Under the pieces are notes generated by a model. It was not told the origin of the DNA and searched no databases. It was given only the letters and a program-made list of their open reading frames with translations. This document shows positions 17,937-26,554 of a stretch of DNA of 64,000 nucleotides, piece after piece. The DNA comes from an uncultured Prevotella sp. GTDB taxonomy: Bacteria; Bacteroidota; Bacteroidia; Bacteroidales; Bacteroidaceae. Where the stretch lies: NCBI GenBank assembly GCA_902497035.1, contig CABVDL010000003.1, positions 11,291 through 75,290 of the forward strand, written 5' to 3'. Position 1 is the stretch's first letter. The number at the start of each line of letters is the position of its first letter. The position numbers were made by a program, and so were the translations under genes.

Positions 17937-19919
17937 TCAAAGGATGATGTTGTTGCCCAACTGCCGGGCGATGCTGTTGCGTATGACCTGCAGGTCGCGG
18001 TAGTCGGCCATCAGCCTCGTGAGCCTGTCGTTGTCGCCCACGGCCTGTGCCAGCTGCGCCTGCAGCTGCTTGAGCCGTCCCTCGACGATGTCCATGCGGA
18101 AGTCGAGCAGCAGGTGGTTGGTCTGGTTGCGCAGGGCATCGGCCTCGTTGGCCTTGCGCTGCCGCTCGGCCTCATCGTTGAGCGGTTCGCCGGTCTTTTG
18201 CGGCACCAGCCTGTATTTCTCGGCCACGAGACGCGCGGCCAGCTGGCTGATGTCGAAGTCGTCGTGATGCAGGAAATAGGTCTCCACGTCAAAGCCCGGC
18301 TCGGCCGACCGCGCTGCCGCCTCGTCGAGGATGCGGCGGTACAGGTCGTTGTTGAAGCTCAGGTCGTCCTGGTCGAGGTTGTATTTCACAAACTGCGCCA
18401 CAGTGATGTTGTGCAGCTTCCCCTCGTCATCCTCCACATTCTCAAGGATGACCTGTCCGCCATGCCTGATGACGAGCTGCAGGAGCATCTGCTCCACCCT
18501 GGTCTCCTGCTGCCCGGCCGTCGGCACCTGCACGAGCGAGTCCGGTCTCACCGGCTCTGGCCGTGGCCCCACGCTCACACCCTGCTGCACCTGGGCGGCC
18601 GACCCCGTGCGGCGGGCGCGGATGAAAGCGTTCATCTGGTTGATGAGCGTTGTCTCGCTCATGCCGATGCGCTGGGCGCAGTCGTGGATGTAGGTGTCGC
18701 GCAGTATCTGGTTCTGGATGACGGAGATGCTCTCCACAATCGAGCTTACCGCCGCGGCGCGCTTCGTCGGGTCTGTCTGGCCCTGCAGCAGCAGACGGGT
18801 CTTGAACTGGATGAAGTCCATCTGGTTGTCAGCAATGAACTTCCTGAATTCTTCCGCGCCGTGCGAGCGCGCAAACTCGTCAGGATCCTGGCCGTCGGGC
18901 AGCAGCAGCACCTTGAGGCTCATGCCCTCGGCGAGCAGCATGTCGGTACCGCGCAAGGCAGCGTGGATGCCGGCGGCGTCGCCGTCGTAGATGAGCGTGA
19001 TGTTGGAGGTGAAACGGTGGAGCATATGTATCTGGTGGATGCTCAGGGCCGTACCCGAATTGGCCACGACATTTCTGATGCCGCACTGGTACATTGCAAT
19101 GACGTCGGCCTGCCCCTCCACCATGAACACGCAGTCGTCCTTGGCGATGGTCTTCTTTGCCTGCCAGATGCCGTAGAGCTCATGGTCCTTGTGATAGATG
19201 TCGCTGTCGGGCGAGTTGACGTATTTCTGATTGACTCCCTTCGTACGCTGGTCCAGCACGCGTGCGGTGAAGCCCACCACCTTGCCGCTGACACCAATCC
19301 ACGGGAACACCACGCGGCCGGCATAGCGGTCAATGAGCTCGCCGCGGTCGTTCTTGTAGCAGATGCCCGTCGAGAGCAGGAACTCTTCCTTATAGCCTTT
19401 CTTGAGGGCCTCACGGCCAAGGGCCAGCCGGTCGGTGAGGTCGAAGCCGAGGTGGAAGTCGCGTATCACGTCGTCGCGGAAGCCCCGCGAGCGGAAATAC
19501 TGCATGCCGATGGCAAGGCCGTCGGCGTGGTTGTGGAGCAGGTCCTGGAAATAACCGTCGGCCCACTCGTTGACGATAAACATCGACTCGCGCTTTGACT
19601 GTTCCTCCCGCTCCTGCGAGGTCAGCTCACGCTCCCTTATCTCGATATGGTACTTGTTGGCCAGCCACCGCAGTGCCTCGACATAGGTCATCTGCTCGTG
19701 CTCCATGATGAAGCTCACGGCATTGCCGCCCTTGCCACAGCCGAAGCAGTGGCAGGTGCCGCGCGCCGGCGAGACGATGAACGACGGTGTCTTCTCGTTG
19801 TGGAACGGGCAGAGACCCTTGTAGTTCGCCCCCGACTTCTTCAGGGTTACAAACTCCGACACCACGTCAACAATGTTGGCGGCATCCTTTATCTTTTCTA
19901 CCGTTTGTCTGTCTATCAT
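17937..19919 (-). CDS. dnaG: DNA primase
   Basis: DnaG makes RNA primers at the replication fork. The 660-residue protein begins with a CHC2 zinc-binding domain (Cys37, His40, Cys58, Cys61; CPFHNEKTPSF and CHCFGCGKGGN). The primase core follows, with a TOPRIM fold (MVEGQADVIAMYQCG, and IYDGDAAGIHAA for metal binding). The C-terminal part, after a proline-rich linker near residue 470, corresponds to the helicase-binding domain. It follows mscS by 16 bases and looks like the last gene of a PH-protein-dacB-mscS-dnaG operon. Confidence 0.97.
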   Translation of the reverse strand: MIDRQTVEKIKDAANIVDVVSEFVTLKKSGANYKGLCPFHNEKTPSFIVSPARGTCHCFGCGKGGNAVSFIMEHEQMTYVEALRWLANKYHIEIRERELTSQEREEQSKRESMFIVNEWADGYFQDLLHNHADGLAIGMQYFRSRGFRDDVIRDFHLGFDLTDRLALGREALKKGYKEEFLLSTGICYKNDRGELIDRYAGRVVFPWIGVSGKVVGFTARVLDQRTKGVNQKYVNSPDSDIYHKDHELYGIWQAKKTIAKDDCVFMVEGQADVIAMYQCGIRNVVANSGTALSIHQIHMLHRFTSNITLIYDGDAAGIHAALRGTDMLLAEGMSLKVLLLPDGQDPDEFARSHGAEEFRKFIADNQMDFIQFKTRLLLQGQTDPTKRAAAVSSIVESISVIQNQILRDTYIHDCAQRIGMSETTLINQMNAFIRARRTGSAAQVQQGVSVGPRPEPVRPDSLVQVPTAGQQETRVEQMLLQLVIRHGGQVILENVEDDEGKLHNITVAQFVKYNLDQDDLSFNNDLYRRILDEAAARSAEPGFDVETYFLHHDDFDISQLAARLVAEKYRLVPQKTGEPLNDEAERQRKANEADALRNQTNHLLLDFRMDIVEGRLKQLQAQLAQAVGDNDRLTRLMADYRDLQVIRNSIARQLGNNIIL

Positions 19920-19935
19920 CGTAGTGGATACGCTT

Positions 19936-21111
19936 CTATTGTTCAGGATATTGCTCGTAAATCTTCAGTCCGTAGTCGGCAGCCATCATAAACACGCGCT
20001 CCATGATGTCGGCCAACTGATGCTCGTAGCTCTTCCATTCCTTCTGGCGGAGGAAGAAATACATCTCCAGTGGCAGGCCGCACTGCGTGGGCTCAAGCTG
20101 CCTAACCATGAACGTCAGCTGCTGGTTGACGCGCCCGTCCGCGGCGAGAAAGTCCTCTACGGCCCGCCGGAACTGCGCCATATTGGTGACCGTCTCCTTT
20201 CGCTTTCCGTCCTCAGACGTGAGCTCTACATTGCGTATGCTGCGGAAGTCGAAATAGATGATGCGCCTCACGCGCCGTCCCCCGCTGCCCTGCATGCCTT
20301 TCCAGTTTTGAAAAGTGCCGTTGACGAGTGTCTTGGGTGAGATGGTGAAGATAGTGTTGTCGAAGTTGCGCACCTTGACCGTAGTAAGGTTCATCTCTGT
20401 CACAGTGCCGTTGACCTCTGTTCCCGGCACCGTAATCCAGTCGCCCACATGTACCATGTTGGCCGAGGTGAGGCGTATGCCCGCCACCAGTCCCTCTATG
20501 GTGTCCTTGAACACGAGCATGAGAATGGCCGACGTGGCTCCCAAGCCCGCGAAGAGGCGCATCGGACTCTGGCCGATGGCCAGGGCTATGATGACGATAC
20601 TTCCCACGAAGAGCGTGGCCACGCGCAGAATGCCAAGGAACGATATGACATACTGCTGCACGCTGGTGCGCCGGCCGGTGTCTAGCACCTTGAGCTGCTG
20701 TATGAAGACAAAGAGCAGGCGCATGCCGGCCACGGTGATATAGATGGCCGTGGCGCGCGCCATGAGTTCCTGCAGAAAGGAGAACTGGTAGAACACCATC
20801 GGCAGCAGCTTCCACACGACGACGGCCGGCACGATGTCGCAAAGGCACTTCGTCACGGGACGGCCGAAAAGAATGTCGTCCCACTTCGATTTGGTATGGC
20901 GCGTAATGCGGTCGGCCAGGGGAATGACCACCCAGCGGCAGACGGCGTCGCTCAGCCAGGCCAGCAACACCACGATGACGATGAGCATCAGATGCCGCAG
21001 CACGGGTACCGCGGCGCCCGTGACCCCCATGTCCGATATAAGCCTCTCAGCCCATATCCGGATGTATTCCATCACTTGTTGCCAATCAATGGCATCAGCT
21101 ACTTTCTCCAT
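19936..21111 (-). CDS. MscS-family mechanosensitive ion channel
   Basis: A 391-residue membrane protein with several N-terminal transmembrane helices, the last being the pore-lining segment rich in Gly and Ala (ALAIGQSPMRLFAGLGATSAILM). This runs into the conserved beta domain GIRLTSANMVHVGDWITVPG and the following T-V-T-E-M-N-L-T-T-V-K-V-R motif of MscS channels. Such channels open under membrane tension and release solutes during hypo-osmotic shock. It is 16 bases downstream of dacB and 16 upstream of dnaG. The family is broad, and the gating threshold cannot be predicted. Confidence 0.92.
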   Translation of the reverse strand: MEKVADAIDWQQVMEYIRIWAERLISDMGVTGAAVPVLRHLMLIVIVVLLAWLSDAVCRWVVIPLADRITRHTKSKWDDILFGRPVTKCLCDIVPAVVVWKLLPMVFYQFSFLQELMARATAIYITVAGMRLLFVFIQQLKVLDTGRRTSVQQYVISFLGILRVATLFVGSIVIIALAIGQSPMRLFAGLGATSAILMLVFKDTIEGLVAGIRLTSANMVHVGDWITVPGTEVNGTVTEMNLTTVKVRNFDNTIFTISPKTLVNGTFQNWKGMQGSGGRRVRRIIYFDFRSIRNVELTSEDGKRKETVTNMAQFRRAVEDFLAADGRVNQQLTFMVRQLEPTQCGLPLEMYFFLRQKEWKSYEHQLADIMERVFMMAADYGLKIYEQYPEQ

Positions 21112-21127
21112 TGTTCAGAGTTTTATC

Positions 21128-22387
21128 TTAAGGCTGGCAGAGCAGCAGGCACACTTTGTCCTGAAAGCTGCGTCCGTTGCGGCCGTGCAGCAGTCCCTGG
21201 TTGATGATGCTGAAACAGATATGATGGCCGTTGGCGGCGGTGAGATAGCCGCAGAGGCTGGCTATGCCCGTCACCGTGCCGGTCTTGGCATGCACGTTGC
21301 CGCGCGTGAACTCCGACCGCATGCGGCTGCGCAGCGTGCCGTCGACACCGGCTATGGGCAGGGCCGGCAGCAGGTGGTTGTAGATGTTCTCGTTGCGATA
21401 GGCATAGCGCAGCATCGCCACCTCCAGCTCGGGACTCACATAGTTGTAGAGCGACAGCCCCGATCCATCGGCCAGGCGGTAGCGCGAGGGGTCAAGGCCC
21501 AGCCGCGTGATGAGCTGCCGCTCCACTACGCGCGCGCTCTTGGCCGTCGCGGGACGGTTGCCCGTCGAGGCCGCTATCTGATAATACATGCTCTCTGCAT
21601 AGAGATTGTCGCTCTCCTTGAGCATGCGCATGAGTATCTGGTCAATGGTGTGGAAACGCGACACGATGCAGTTGGCGTCGGCGGGCTTGCGCCGCATGCC
21701 GACGGACCCCGTCACATAAATGCCCGACCGTGATAGGGCGGCCATGAACTTCTCCATGAAGATGTTCTTGCGCTGATACACCAAGGGCGACAGCACGGGG
21801 TTGTCATCGTCCCAACACCAGCCCTCGCCGAGGAGGGCCGTGTCTTTCATCGCCACGTCGGCATATACATTTCCACATATCGTGTCAACGCCCATGCGGT
21901 GGAGGGCCTCGACAAAGGCGCGCATGTCGTCGCTGTTGAAGCGCGGGTCGAAGCCGCCCACGCAGTAGACGTCGCCCTCCAGCCGGCTGCCGGCGACCTG
22001 GCCGGTATAGCAGAGGTCGGTCTTGAACTGGTAGCTGCCGCCCAGCTTGTCAAGGGCAGTGATGGCGGTGATGACCTTCATCGTCGAGGCGGGACGCATG
22101 AGCTGCCGCGCGTTGTAGCTGTAGATGGCCGAGTCGGCGTCGAGGTCATACACCATGATGCCCACCTGCGAGGTCTGGAACATGTCGTCCTTGAGCAGCT
22201 CGTCGATGCCCGCCTGCACGTTTTTCGGCCAGGCGAGCGAGTCGATGCGCGCCACCCTCAGCACGGCCACCGCCGTATCCTCCTGGGTGGTGTCCCGGTC
22301 TTCCAACAAATCCTCGTTGTCAACCTGCGCCAAAAGCGGCGAGGCCAGCAACGTCAGCCACAACAAAAGTATTATCCTAATCTTCAT
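21128..22387 (-). CDS. dacB: D-alanyl-D-alanine carboxypeptidase/endopeptidase (PBP4 type)
   Basis: A periplasmic penicillin-binding protein of the S13 family that trims or cuts peptide cross-links in peptidoglycan. The start at 22387 gives a clean signal peptide (MKIRIILLLWLTLLASPLLA) and a 419-residue protein; an open frame extends upstream into the next gene and was rejected. The three active-site motifs are present: SxxK as STMK (Ser101, Lys104), SxN as SDN near residue 260, and KTG near residue 366 (HAKTGTVTG). It lies 22 bases after the PH-domain gene. Confidence 0.93.
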   Translation of the reverse strand: MKIRIILLLWLTLLASPLLAQVDNEDLLEDRDTTQEDTAVAVLRVARIDSLAWPKNVQAGIDELLKDDMFQTSQVGIMVYDLDADSAIYSYNARQLMRPASTMKVITAITALDKLGGSYQFKTDLCYTGQVAGSRLEGDVYCVGGFDPRFNSDDMRAFVEALHRMGVDTICGNVYADVAMKDTALLGEGWCWDDDNPVLSPLVYQRKNIFMEKFMAALSRSGIYVTGSVGMRRKPADANCIVSRFHTIDQILMRMLKESDNLYAESMYYQIAASTGNRPATAKSARVVERQLITRLGLDPSRYRLADGSGLSLYNYVSPELEVAMLRYAYRNENIYNHLLPALPIAGVDGTLRSRMRSEFTRGNVHAKTGTVTGIASLCGYLTAANGHHICFSIINQGLLHGRNGRSFQDKVCLLLCQP

Positions 22388-22409
22388 GCCTCTTGCATCC
22401 TTCCTGCCG

Positions 22410-22838
22410 TTATTGCTCCTCACCCTGTCTGCCGGTCTCGCATTCCGCATCCAATACTTTTCTGCGCCGCTGCCCCAAGCAGGTGACAAAAGCCTGCTCG
22501 TTGCGGGGCTGCACGGCCACCACCGTGTGGGCCGGGCCATAGCTGATGAGCAGATAATGGACCAGGCCGAAGCTCACCGTCATGGGACGGCATCCGGTGA
22601 TCAGCCTCAACTCTATGACGCGTTTTTTTGACAGGCGGCCGTTGTCGATGATGAGCTTGTCGCCACGAAACACATACCGCTTGTTGAGCGACTGGTCCAT
22701 CACCAGCACCAAGGCCAGCACCAGAAACACACCCAACACCGGCCTGAGCGTCCAGAAGGCATAAACGGCCAGCAATAACAGTAGCACGATGCCGCTTGCC
22801 GCGCCCACAGTAAAGCGATGTTGGAAAGTGCGATCCAT
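22410..22838 (-). CDS. Small membrane protein with PH-like domain
   Basis: A 142-residue protein with two membrane segments near the N-terminus (about residues 13-30 and 36-52), then a soluble part with the pattern Y-V-F-R-G-D-K-L-I-I-D-N-G followed by a beta-rich stretch. This layout matches bacterial PH-domain (YdbT-like) membrane proteins. The start at 22838 was chosen because the promoter (22881-22911) would otherwise fall inside the gene; ATG at 22910 is in frame but overlaps it. It heads the operon that includes dacB, mscS and dnaG. Function unknown. Confidence 0.65.
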   Translation of the reverse strand: MDRTFQHRFTVGAASGIVLLLLLAVYAFWTLRPVLGVFLVLALVLVMDQSLNKRYVFRGDKLIIDNGRLSKKRVIELRLITGCRPMTVSFGLVHYLLISYGPAHTVVAVQPRNEQAFVTCLGQRRRKVLDAECETGRQGEEQ

Positions 22839-22880
22839 ACCGACAGCTAAATTTCTGATATTCAGTAACACGTTTAGTTG

Positions 22881-22911
22881 CAAAGTTACTAACTTTTTCA
22901 CGAGCGGCAAA
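22881..22911 (-). promoter_or_regulatory. Promoter of the PH-dacB-mscS-dnaG operon
   Basis: On the minus strand a TTTG (-33 box, 22908-22911) is followed after 19 bases by TAACTTTG (-7 box, 22881-22888). This is the complete Bacteroidales consensus with correct spacing, about 43 bases upstream of the chosen start. Confidence 0.8.
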
Positions 22912-22970
22912 AGGCATTAATGATTTTTAGCTAAGATACCGTGACAACTTGCGTTGGCTCTCAAACACAA

Positions 22971-22995
22971 AGTGGCCGGCGCGAGGCCGGCCACT
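22971..22995. terminator. GC-rich hairpin after the superoxide reductase gene
   Basis: A perfect 10-bp stem (AGTGGCCGGC, 22971-22980, with 22986-22995) encloses a 5-base GCGAG loop. It is downstream of the minus-strand superoxide reductase gene and upstream of the PH operon promoter. Only short T-rich sequence follows, so termination is likely but not certain. It shares a GGCCGG core with the 3250-3300 hairpin. Confidence 0.5.
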
Positions 22996-23061
22996 GTCCA
23001 CAGGTATGACATCAACAATGATGATTATTGGTGACGCATGGACGAATATCGTTAGACGCTA

Positions 23062-23445
23062 TTATTTCGAGCGCCACAGCCCGTGCAGGTTGCAATACTC
23101 GCGAGCATACACCTCATCGGCGTCGGTCTTGAACTCAGCCACCGGCCTGTCGGTCGGGGTAAGGTACTTGCGCAGCACCTCGTTGCGGTCGGTGATGAGC
23201 TCAATCCACTGGATGTAATGGGCCTCCGTCATCGGATGGTCCACCTCACCCACCGTGACGCGCCAGCCGCCCTCAATCTTCTCCACCACGGGCACATGCT
23301 TCTCCCTGGCGGCATCGGTCGTGTTCTCAACTACGGGTGTGCCACCGGCCAGAACGCCATCCGAGGGGATGAGCACTTCCACCATGGTGTTGTTGCCGGT
23401 ACTGTCTGCTACCTTATAAATTTCATTTCTCTTTGTCATATTCAT
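23062..23445 (-). CDS. Superoxide reductase (desulfoferrodoxin-like) lacking the N-terminal iron site
   Basis: Superoxide reductase turns superoxide into hydrogen peroxide in the cytoplasm of anaerobes. The active-site ligands of the Fe(His)4Cys centre are present: EKHVP (Glu48, His50), His70 and His76 in HPMTEAH, and Cys118 and His121 in EYCNLHG. Classical desulfoferrodoxins have four cysteines in the first 35 residues that hold a second iron; here none remain, and Cys118 is the only cysteine in the protein. The domain itself is still there in length (127 residues), as in neelaredoxin-like class III enzymes. A complete promoter lies just upstream. Confidence 0.92.
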   Translation of the reverse strand: MNMTKRNEIYKVADSTGNNTMVEVLIPSDGVLAGGTPVVENTTDAAREKHVPVVEKIEGGWRVTVGEVDHPMTEAHYIQWIELITDRNEVLRKYLTPTDRPVAEFKTDADEVYAREYCNLHGLWRSK

Positions 23446-23473
23446 AATGTTTTAAGGGTTATCTTATCGTTTG

Positions 23474-23505
23474 CAAAGATAGGCATAATTTGTAAGAACT
23501 ACAAA
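23474..23505 (-). promoter_or_regulatory. Promoter of the superoxide reductase gene
   Basis: The minus strand carries TTTG (23502-23505), 20 bases, then TATCTTTG (23474-23481), followed by GCA. This is a full match to the Bacteroidales -33/-7 consensus, 28 bases before the start codon. Confidence 0.8.
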
Positions 23506-23642
23506 CTTTTAGCAGAAAATATTTGCGATTTTTTCTTTTGGACGACGCATTCCTTTGGCGCGGCGCGGGCGACAGGCAGATATTTTCGTTATTTTTTTGC
23601 CCCAACGGCGCATCTTTCACATATTTTGTCTAAATTTGTGGT

Positions 23643-25067
23643 ATGGAATACTTGCACTGGCTTTGGTACGGCCTTTATATCCTTATAGTCATCGTCGTGA
23701 TGGTCAAGGTGCTGATGGACAACCGGCAGCCCGCCAAGACCATGGCGTGGCTGCTGGTGCTGTGGGCGCTGCCCGTCGTCGGCATCGTGCTTTATTTCTT
23801 TTTCGGACAGAACACGCGCAAGGAGCGGCTCATCAGCCAGCGGTCGCTCGACCAGCTGACCAAGCGCGCCATGCTTGAGTTTGCCGAGCAGCGCAATCTG
23901 CGGCTGCCCGAGACCCACAAGCCGCTCATGCTCCTGTTCAAGAACCAGAGCATGGCGCTGCCCTTCAAGGACAACGAGGTCAAGATCTACACCTCCGGCT
24001 ATGAGTTCTTCCCCGCCCTGCTCCATGCCATCAGCCAGGCCCGCAGGCACATCCACATCGACATCTTCATCTTCGACGACGACGCCCTCGGCTGCCTCAT
24101 CGCCGACGCGCTCATCGACAAGGCGCGCCAGGGCGTGGAGGTGCGCCTCATCTACGACGACGTGGCCTGCTGGAGGGTGAGCAACAGTTTCTTCGAGCGC
24201 ATGCGCGACGCCGGCATCGACGTCCACCCGTTCATGCCCGTGAAGTTCCCCGCCTTCACGTCGAAGGCCAACTACCGCAACCACCGCAAGCTCATCATCA
24301 TCGACGGCAGCGAGGCTTTCATCGGCGGCATGAACTTCGCCACGCGCTATGTCAAGGGCACCGGCAGCCAGCCGTGGCGCGACACGATGCTCCGCATCAG
24401 GGGCGGCGCGGTGTACGGCATACAGCGCGCCTTCCTCATCGACTGGTACTTCGTCGACCGCACGCTGCTGACCAGCCGCGACTACTATCCGTCCGTCAGT
24501 CCCGCCATCAGCAACAACTGCCTGGCACAGGTGGTGACGAGCAGCCCTGTCGCCGAGTGGCCCGACATCATGCAGGGCTACGTGCGCATCCTGCTTGAGG
24601 CTCGACGCTATGTGTATATGGAGACCCCCTATTTCCTGCCTCCCGAGCCGGTGCTGTTCGCCCTGCGCACGGCCGCGCTCACGGGCATCGACGTGCGTCT
24701 GATGATACCCATGCACGGTGACTCGCGCATCGTGGAATGGGCCAGCCTCAGCTACGTGCAGGAAAGCATCGAGGCCGGGGTCCAGGTGTATCTCTACGAG
24801 ACAGGCTTCAACCACTCGAAGTTTCTCGTCAGCGACGACAGCATCTCCACCTGCGGCAGCACCAACGTCGACATACGCAGTTTTGAGCACGACTTCGAGT
24901 CAAACATCTTCTTCTACGACGAGGGCATGGCACTGCGCATGAAAAAGGTGTTCCTCGACGACCAGAAGCAATGCCGCCTCTTCACCGAGGTCCACGCCAA
25001 CCGCCCTCAGCCTTTCTTCAACCGCCTGTGGACCAGCCTCATCCGTCTGCTCAGTCCGCTGCTGTAG
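23643..25067 (+). CDS. cls: Cardiolipin synthase (phospholipase D family)
   Basis: This membrane enzyme condenses phosphatidylglycerol to cardiolipin. The 474-residue protein has two N-terminal membrane segments (about residues 3-20 and 33-52, the latter with LLVLWALPVVGIVLYFFFGQ). Two HKD phosphodiesterase motifs follow, HRKLIIIDG (His214, Lys216) and HSKFLVSDD (His391, Lys393). TAAATTTG lies only 5 bases before the start codon, so the promoter position is unclear. Its last 67 bases and the sequence after the stop are repeated near 44909, where a fragment of a second cls-like gene remains. Confidence 0.95.
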   Translation: MEYLHWLWYGLYILIVIVVMVKVLMDNRQPAKTMAWLLVLWALPVVGIVLYFFFGQNTRKERLISQRSLDQLTKRAMLEFAEQRNLRLPETHKPLMLLFKNQSMALPFKDNEVKIYTSGYEFFPALLHAISQARRHIHIDIFIFDDDALGCLIADALIDKARQGVEVRLIYDDVACWRVSNSFFERMRDAGIDVHPFMPVKFPAFTSKANYRNHRKLIIIDGSEAFIGGMNFATRYVKGTGSQPWRDTMLRIRGGAVYGIQRAFLIDWYFVDRTLLTSRDYYPSVSPAISNNCLAQVVTSSPVAEWPDIMQGYVRILLEARRYVYMETPYFLPPEPVLFALRTAALTGIDVRLMIPMHGDSRIVEWASLSYVQESIEAGVQVYLYETGFNHSKFLVSDDSISTCGSTNVDIRSFEHDFESNIFFYDEGMALRMKKVFLDDQKQCRLFTEVHANRPQPFFNRLWTSLIRLLSPLL

Positions 25068-25164
25068 GGTGTGAGCTCCCTCCCCCAGCTCTAAAGTTCG
25101 CCTGCGGGATGTACTCCACGACCGGGCATTATTCCAAACCCATATTGCTGGGAGTGTCATTACA
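25001..25164 (+). repeat. Direct repeat, left half of the split copy
   Basis: These 164 bases (end of cls plus about 97 bases after its stop) align without gaps to 44909-45072 with 8 differences by hand count. Upstream of 25001 the similarity falls to that of related but different cls genes. The repeat is interrupted after 25164 by a complete gene and resumes at 26481. Confidence 0.9.
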
Positions 25165-25204
25165 CCGTAATAACCAAGAACATCAATTATAAAAATATAA
25201 CAGT

Positions 25205-26485
25205 ATGAAACCTTATTCTTTATTCAGCACCATGCGGGCGGCCCTTGGCCTGTCCGCTGTGCTTTTCTGTCTGCTGCCCCTATCTTCCTGCAAGGACAGT
25301 GAGGAAACGTACCGCACGCCTGACAAAACAAACGAAAAAGCCGACACGGTGACACAGAAGGTCAAGGTGGAGACACCCCATGTTGACGTCGAGGCTGCAG
25401 GCGGCAAGGCCTATGTGTTTATCAAGGCTCACTCCACGCTGTACGACCTTCCGAAACTGACCATTGACGCGTCGTGGGTGAGAGAAAAAAGACATGACTT
25501 TACCGGAAGCTCAAGAGCCGTCTACAATGGCTATTATGACGCTGTGTATGTCCTCGATGTGGACAAGAACGAGGGCCTGGGACGCTCGGCCACCCTCACC
25601 TTTACCTATTATCGCGACGGCGGTTACCACCTGGCCGATCCGGTGACAGTCACACTGCACCAGTGGCCGCGCGACCTCAAGACCTCCGAGACCATTCGTG
25701 TCAGCAAGCCGGGTCAGTTGCCCATACTCATGGGCGGCAACCCTGCGGCGTGGTCCTACCTCAATGAACTCAAGCTCACGGGACAGCTCAACACGGCCGA
25801 CATGCGCACGCTGCGGCTCCTGCTCAGGCGAAGTGTCAGGTCGCGTGTCACTTACCGCAACGCGGATGGCGGTAAGATAGAGATTAGTGCTGCCTCTAAC
25901 ATGAGCCTGCGGCAACTGGATATGGGCGACTGCGAGCTGGTGGAGGATGGCGACACGGCGGTTGAGGATTGCATTGAGGACTTCGACGACAACTACGTAC
26001 AGTCGCGCAACGTCTTGGGCAAAGGCGCATTCTTTGTGGCGGGATGCAAGCTCGACAGCATCGTCCTGCCGAAAAACCTCACCGCAATTGGCGACGACGC
26101 TCTCAGAATGTGCCAGAACCTGAGCTACATCGACATCCCGGCGGGCGTTTCCAGCATTGGAAGCTATGCGTTTCAAAATTGCCAGGGCATGAAAGAAATC
26201 CGCATCCCCGCCAATTCGGCCCTGAAGACGCTCGGCATCTATGCACTTGCCACCGGCTCTTCGCTCAGCAGCATCTCCTTCCCCGCATCGTTGGAGGTGG
26301 TTGAGCAGGAAGGTATTCTTGGCCATGTAGGTGCCGGGAACATCCATGTGAAATGGCCCGTGCCGCCCACGCTGTCGCGTTTCCGTGTCTCCGACAAGGC
26401 CACGCTCTGGGTGCCCAAGGGCACGGGCGAGGCCTATAAGGCAGCCTTCGGCTGGAACAACGCCAAGGAAATCAAGGAGGAATAA
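25205..26485 (+). CDS. Leucine-rich-repeat (BspA-like) surface lipoprotein
   Basis: A 426-residue lipoprotein with a lipobox ending at Cys29 (LPLSSC) and acidic residues after it, suggesting surface export. Residues about 50-150 look like a BACON/Ig-like beta domain. Residues about 280-380 have LRR_5 units (LPKNLTAIGDDALRMCQNLS, IPAGVSSIGSYAFQNCQ). Proteins of this type bind host or bacterial surfaces or glycans. The gene sits exactly between the two halves of a sequence that is continuous at 44909-45145, so it is an insertion there or a deletion at the other site. There is no transposase beside it, and its stop codon is part of the right repeat half. Confidence 0.75.
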   Translation: MKPYSLFSTMRAALGLSAVLFCLLPLSSCKDSEETYRTPDKTNEKADTVTQKVKVETPHVDVEAAGGKAYVFIKAHSTLYDLPKLTIDASWVREKRHDFTGSSRAVYNGYYDAVYVLDVDKNEGLGRSATLTFTYYRDGGYHLADPVTVTLHQWPRDLKTSETIRVSKPGQLPILMGGNPAAWSYLNELKLTGQLNTADMRTLRLLLRRSVRSRVTYRNADGGKIEISAASNMSLRQLDMGDCELVEDGDTAVEDCIEDFDDNYVQSRNVLGKGAFFVAGCKLDSIVLPKNLTAIGDDALRMCQNLSYIDIPAGVSSIGSYAFQNCQGMKEIRIPANSALKTLGIYALATGSSLSSISFPASLEVVEQEGILGHVGAGNIHVKWPVPPTLSRFRVSDKATLWVPKGTGEAYKAAFGWNNAKEIKEE

Positions 26486-26554
26486 CGGCGTTCGCAGCAA
26501 ATAGATGACGGCGCGTGCCTCTTTTCGCTCCCAATGGAGCTATGGGCCTAACCG
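26481..26554 (+). repeat. Direct repeat, right half of the split copy
   Basis: These 74 bases are identical to 45072-45145, where they follow directly on the left half. Here they begin in the stop region of the leucine-rich-repeat gene and run into a broken beta-mannosidase reading frame. Confidence 0.92.

Noticed and set aside
17907..19598. Long plus-strand open frame (563 codons) opposite dnaG
   Set aside because: It is the antisense of a GC-rich conserved gene with all DnaG motifs; the translation shows no domain and biased Val/His/Leu composition typical of antisense frames.
22388..22540. Upstream start for dacB at 22540
   Set aside because: It would overlap the PH-domain gene and bury the signal peptide; 22387 gives a clean secretion signal.
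23631..23638. TAAATTTG as the cls promoter
   Set aside because: It ends 4 bases before the start codon, which would give a leaderless message; the true promoter may be elsewhere.
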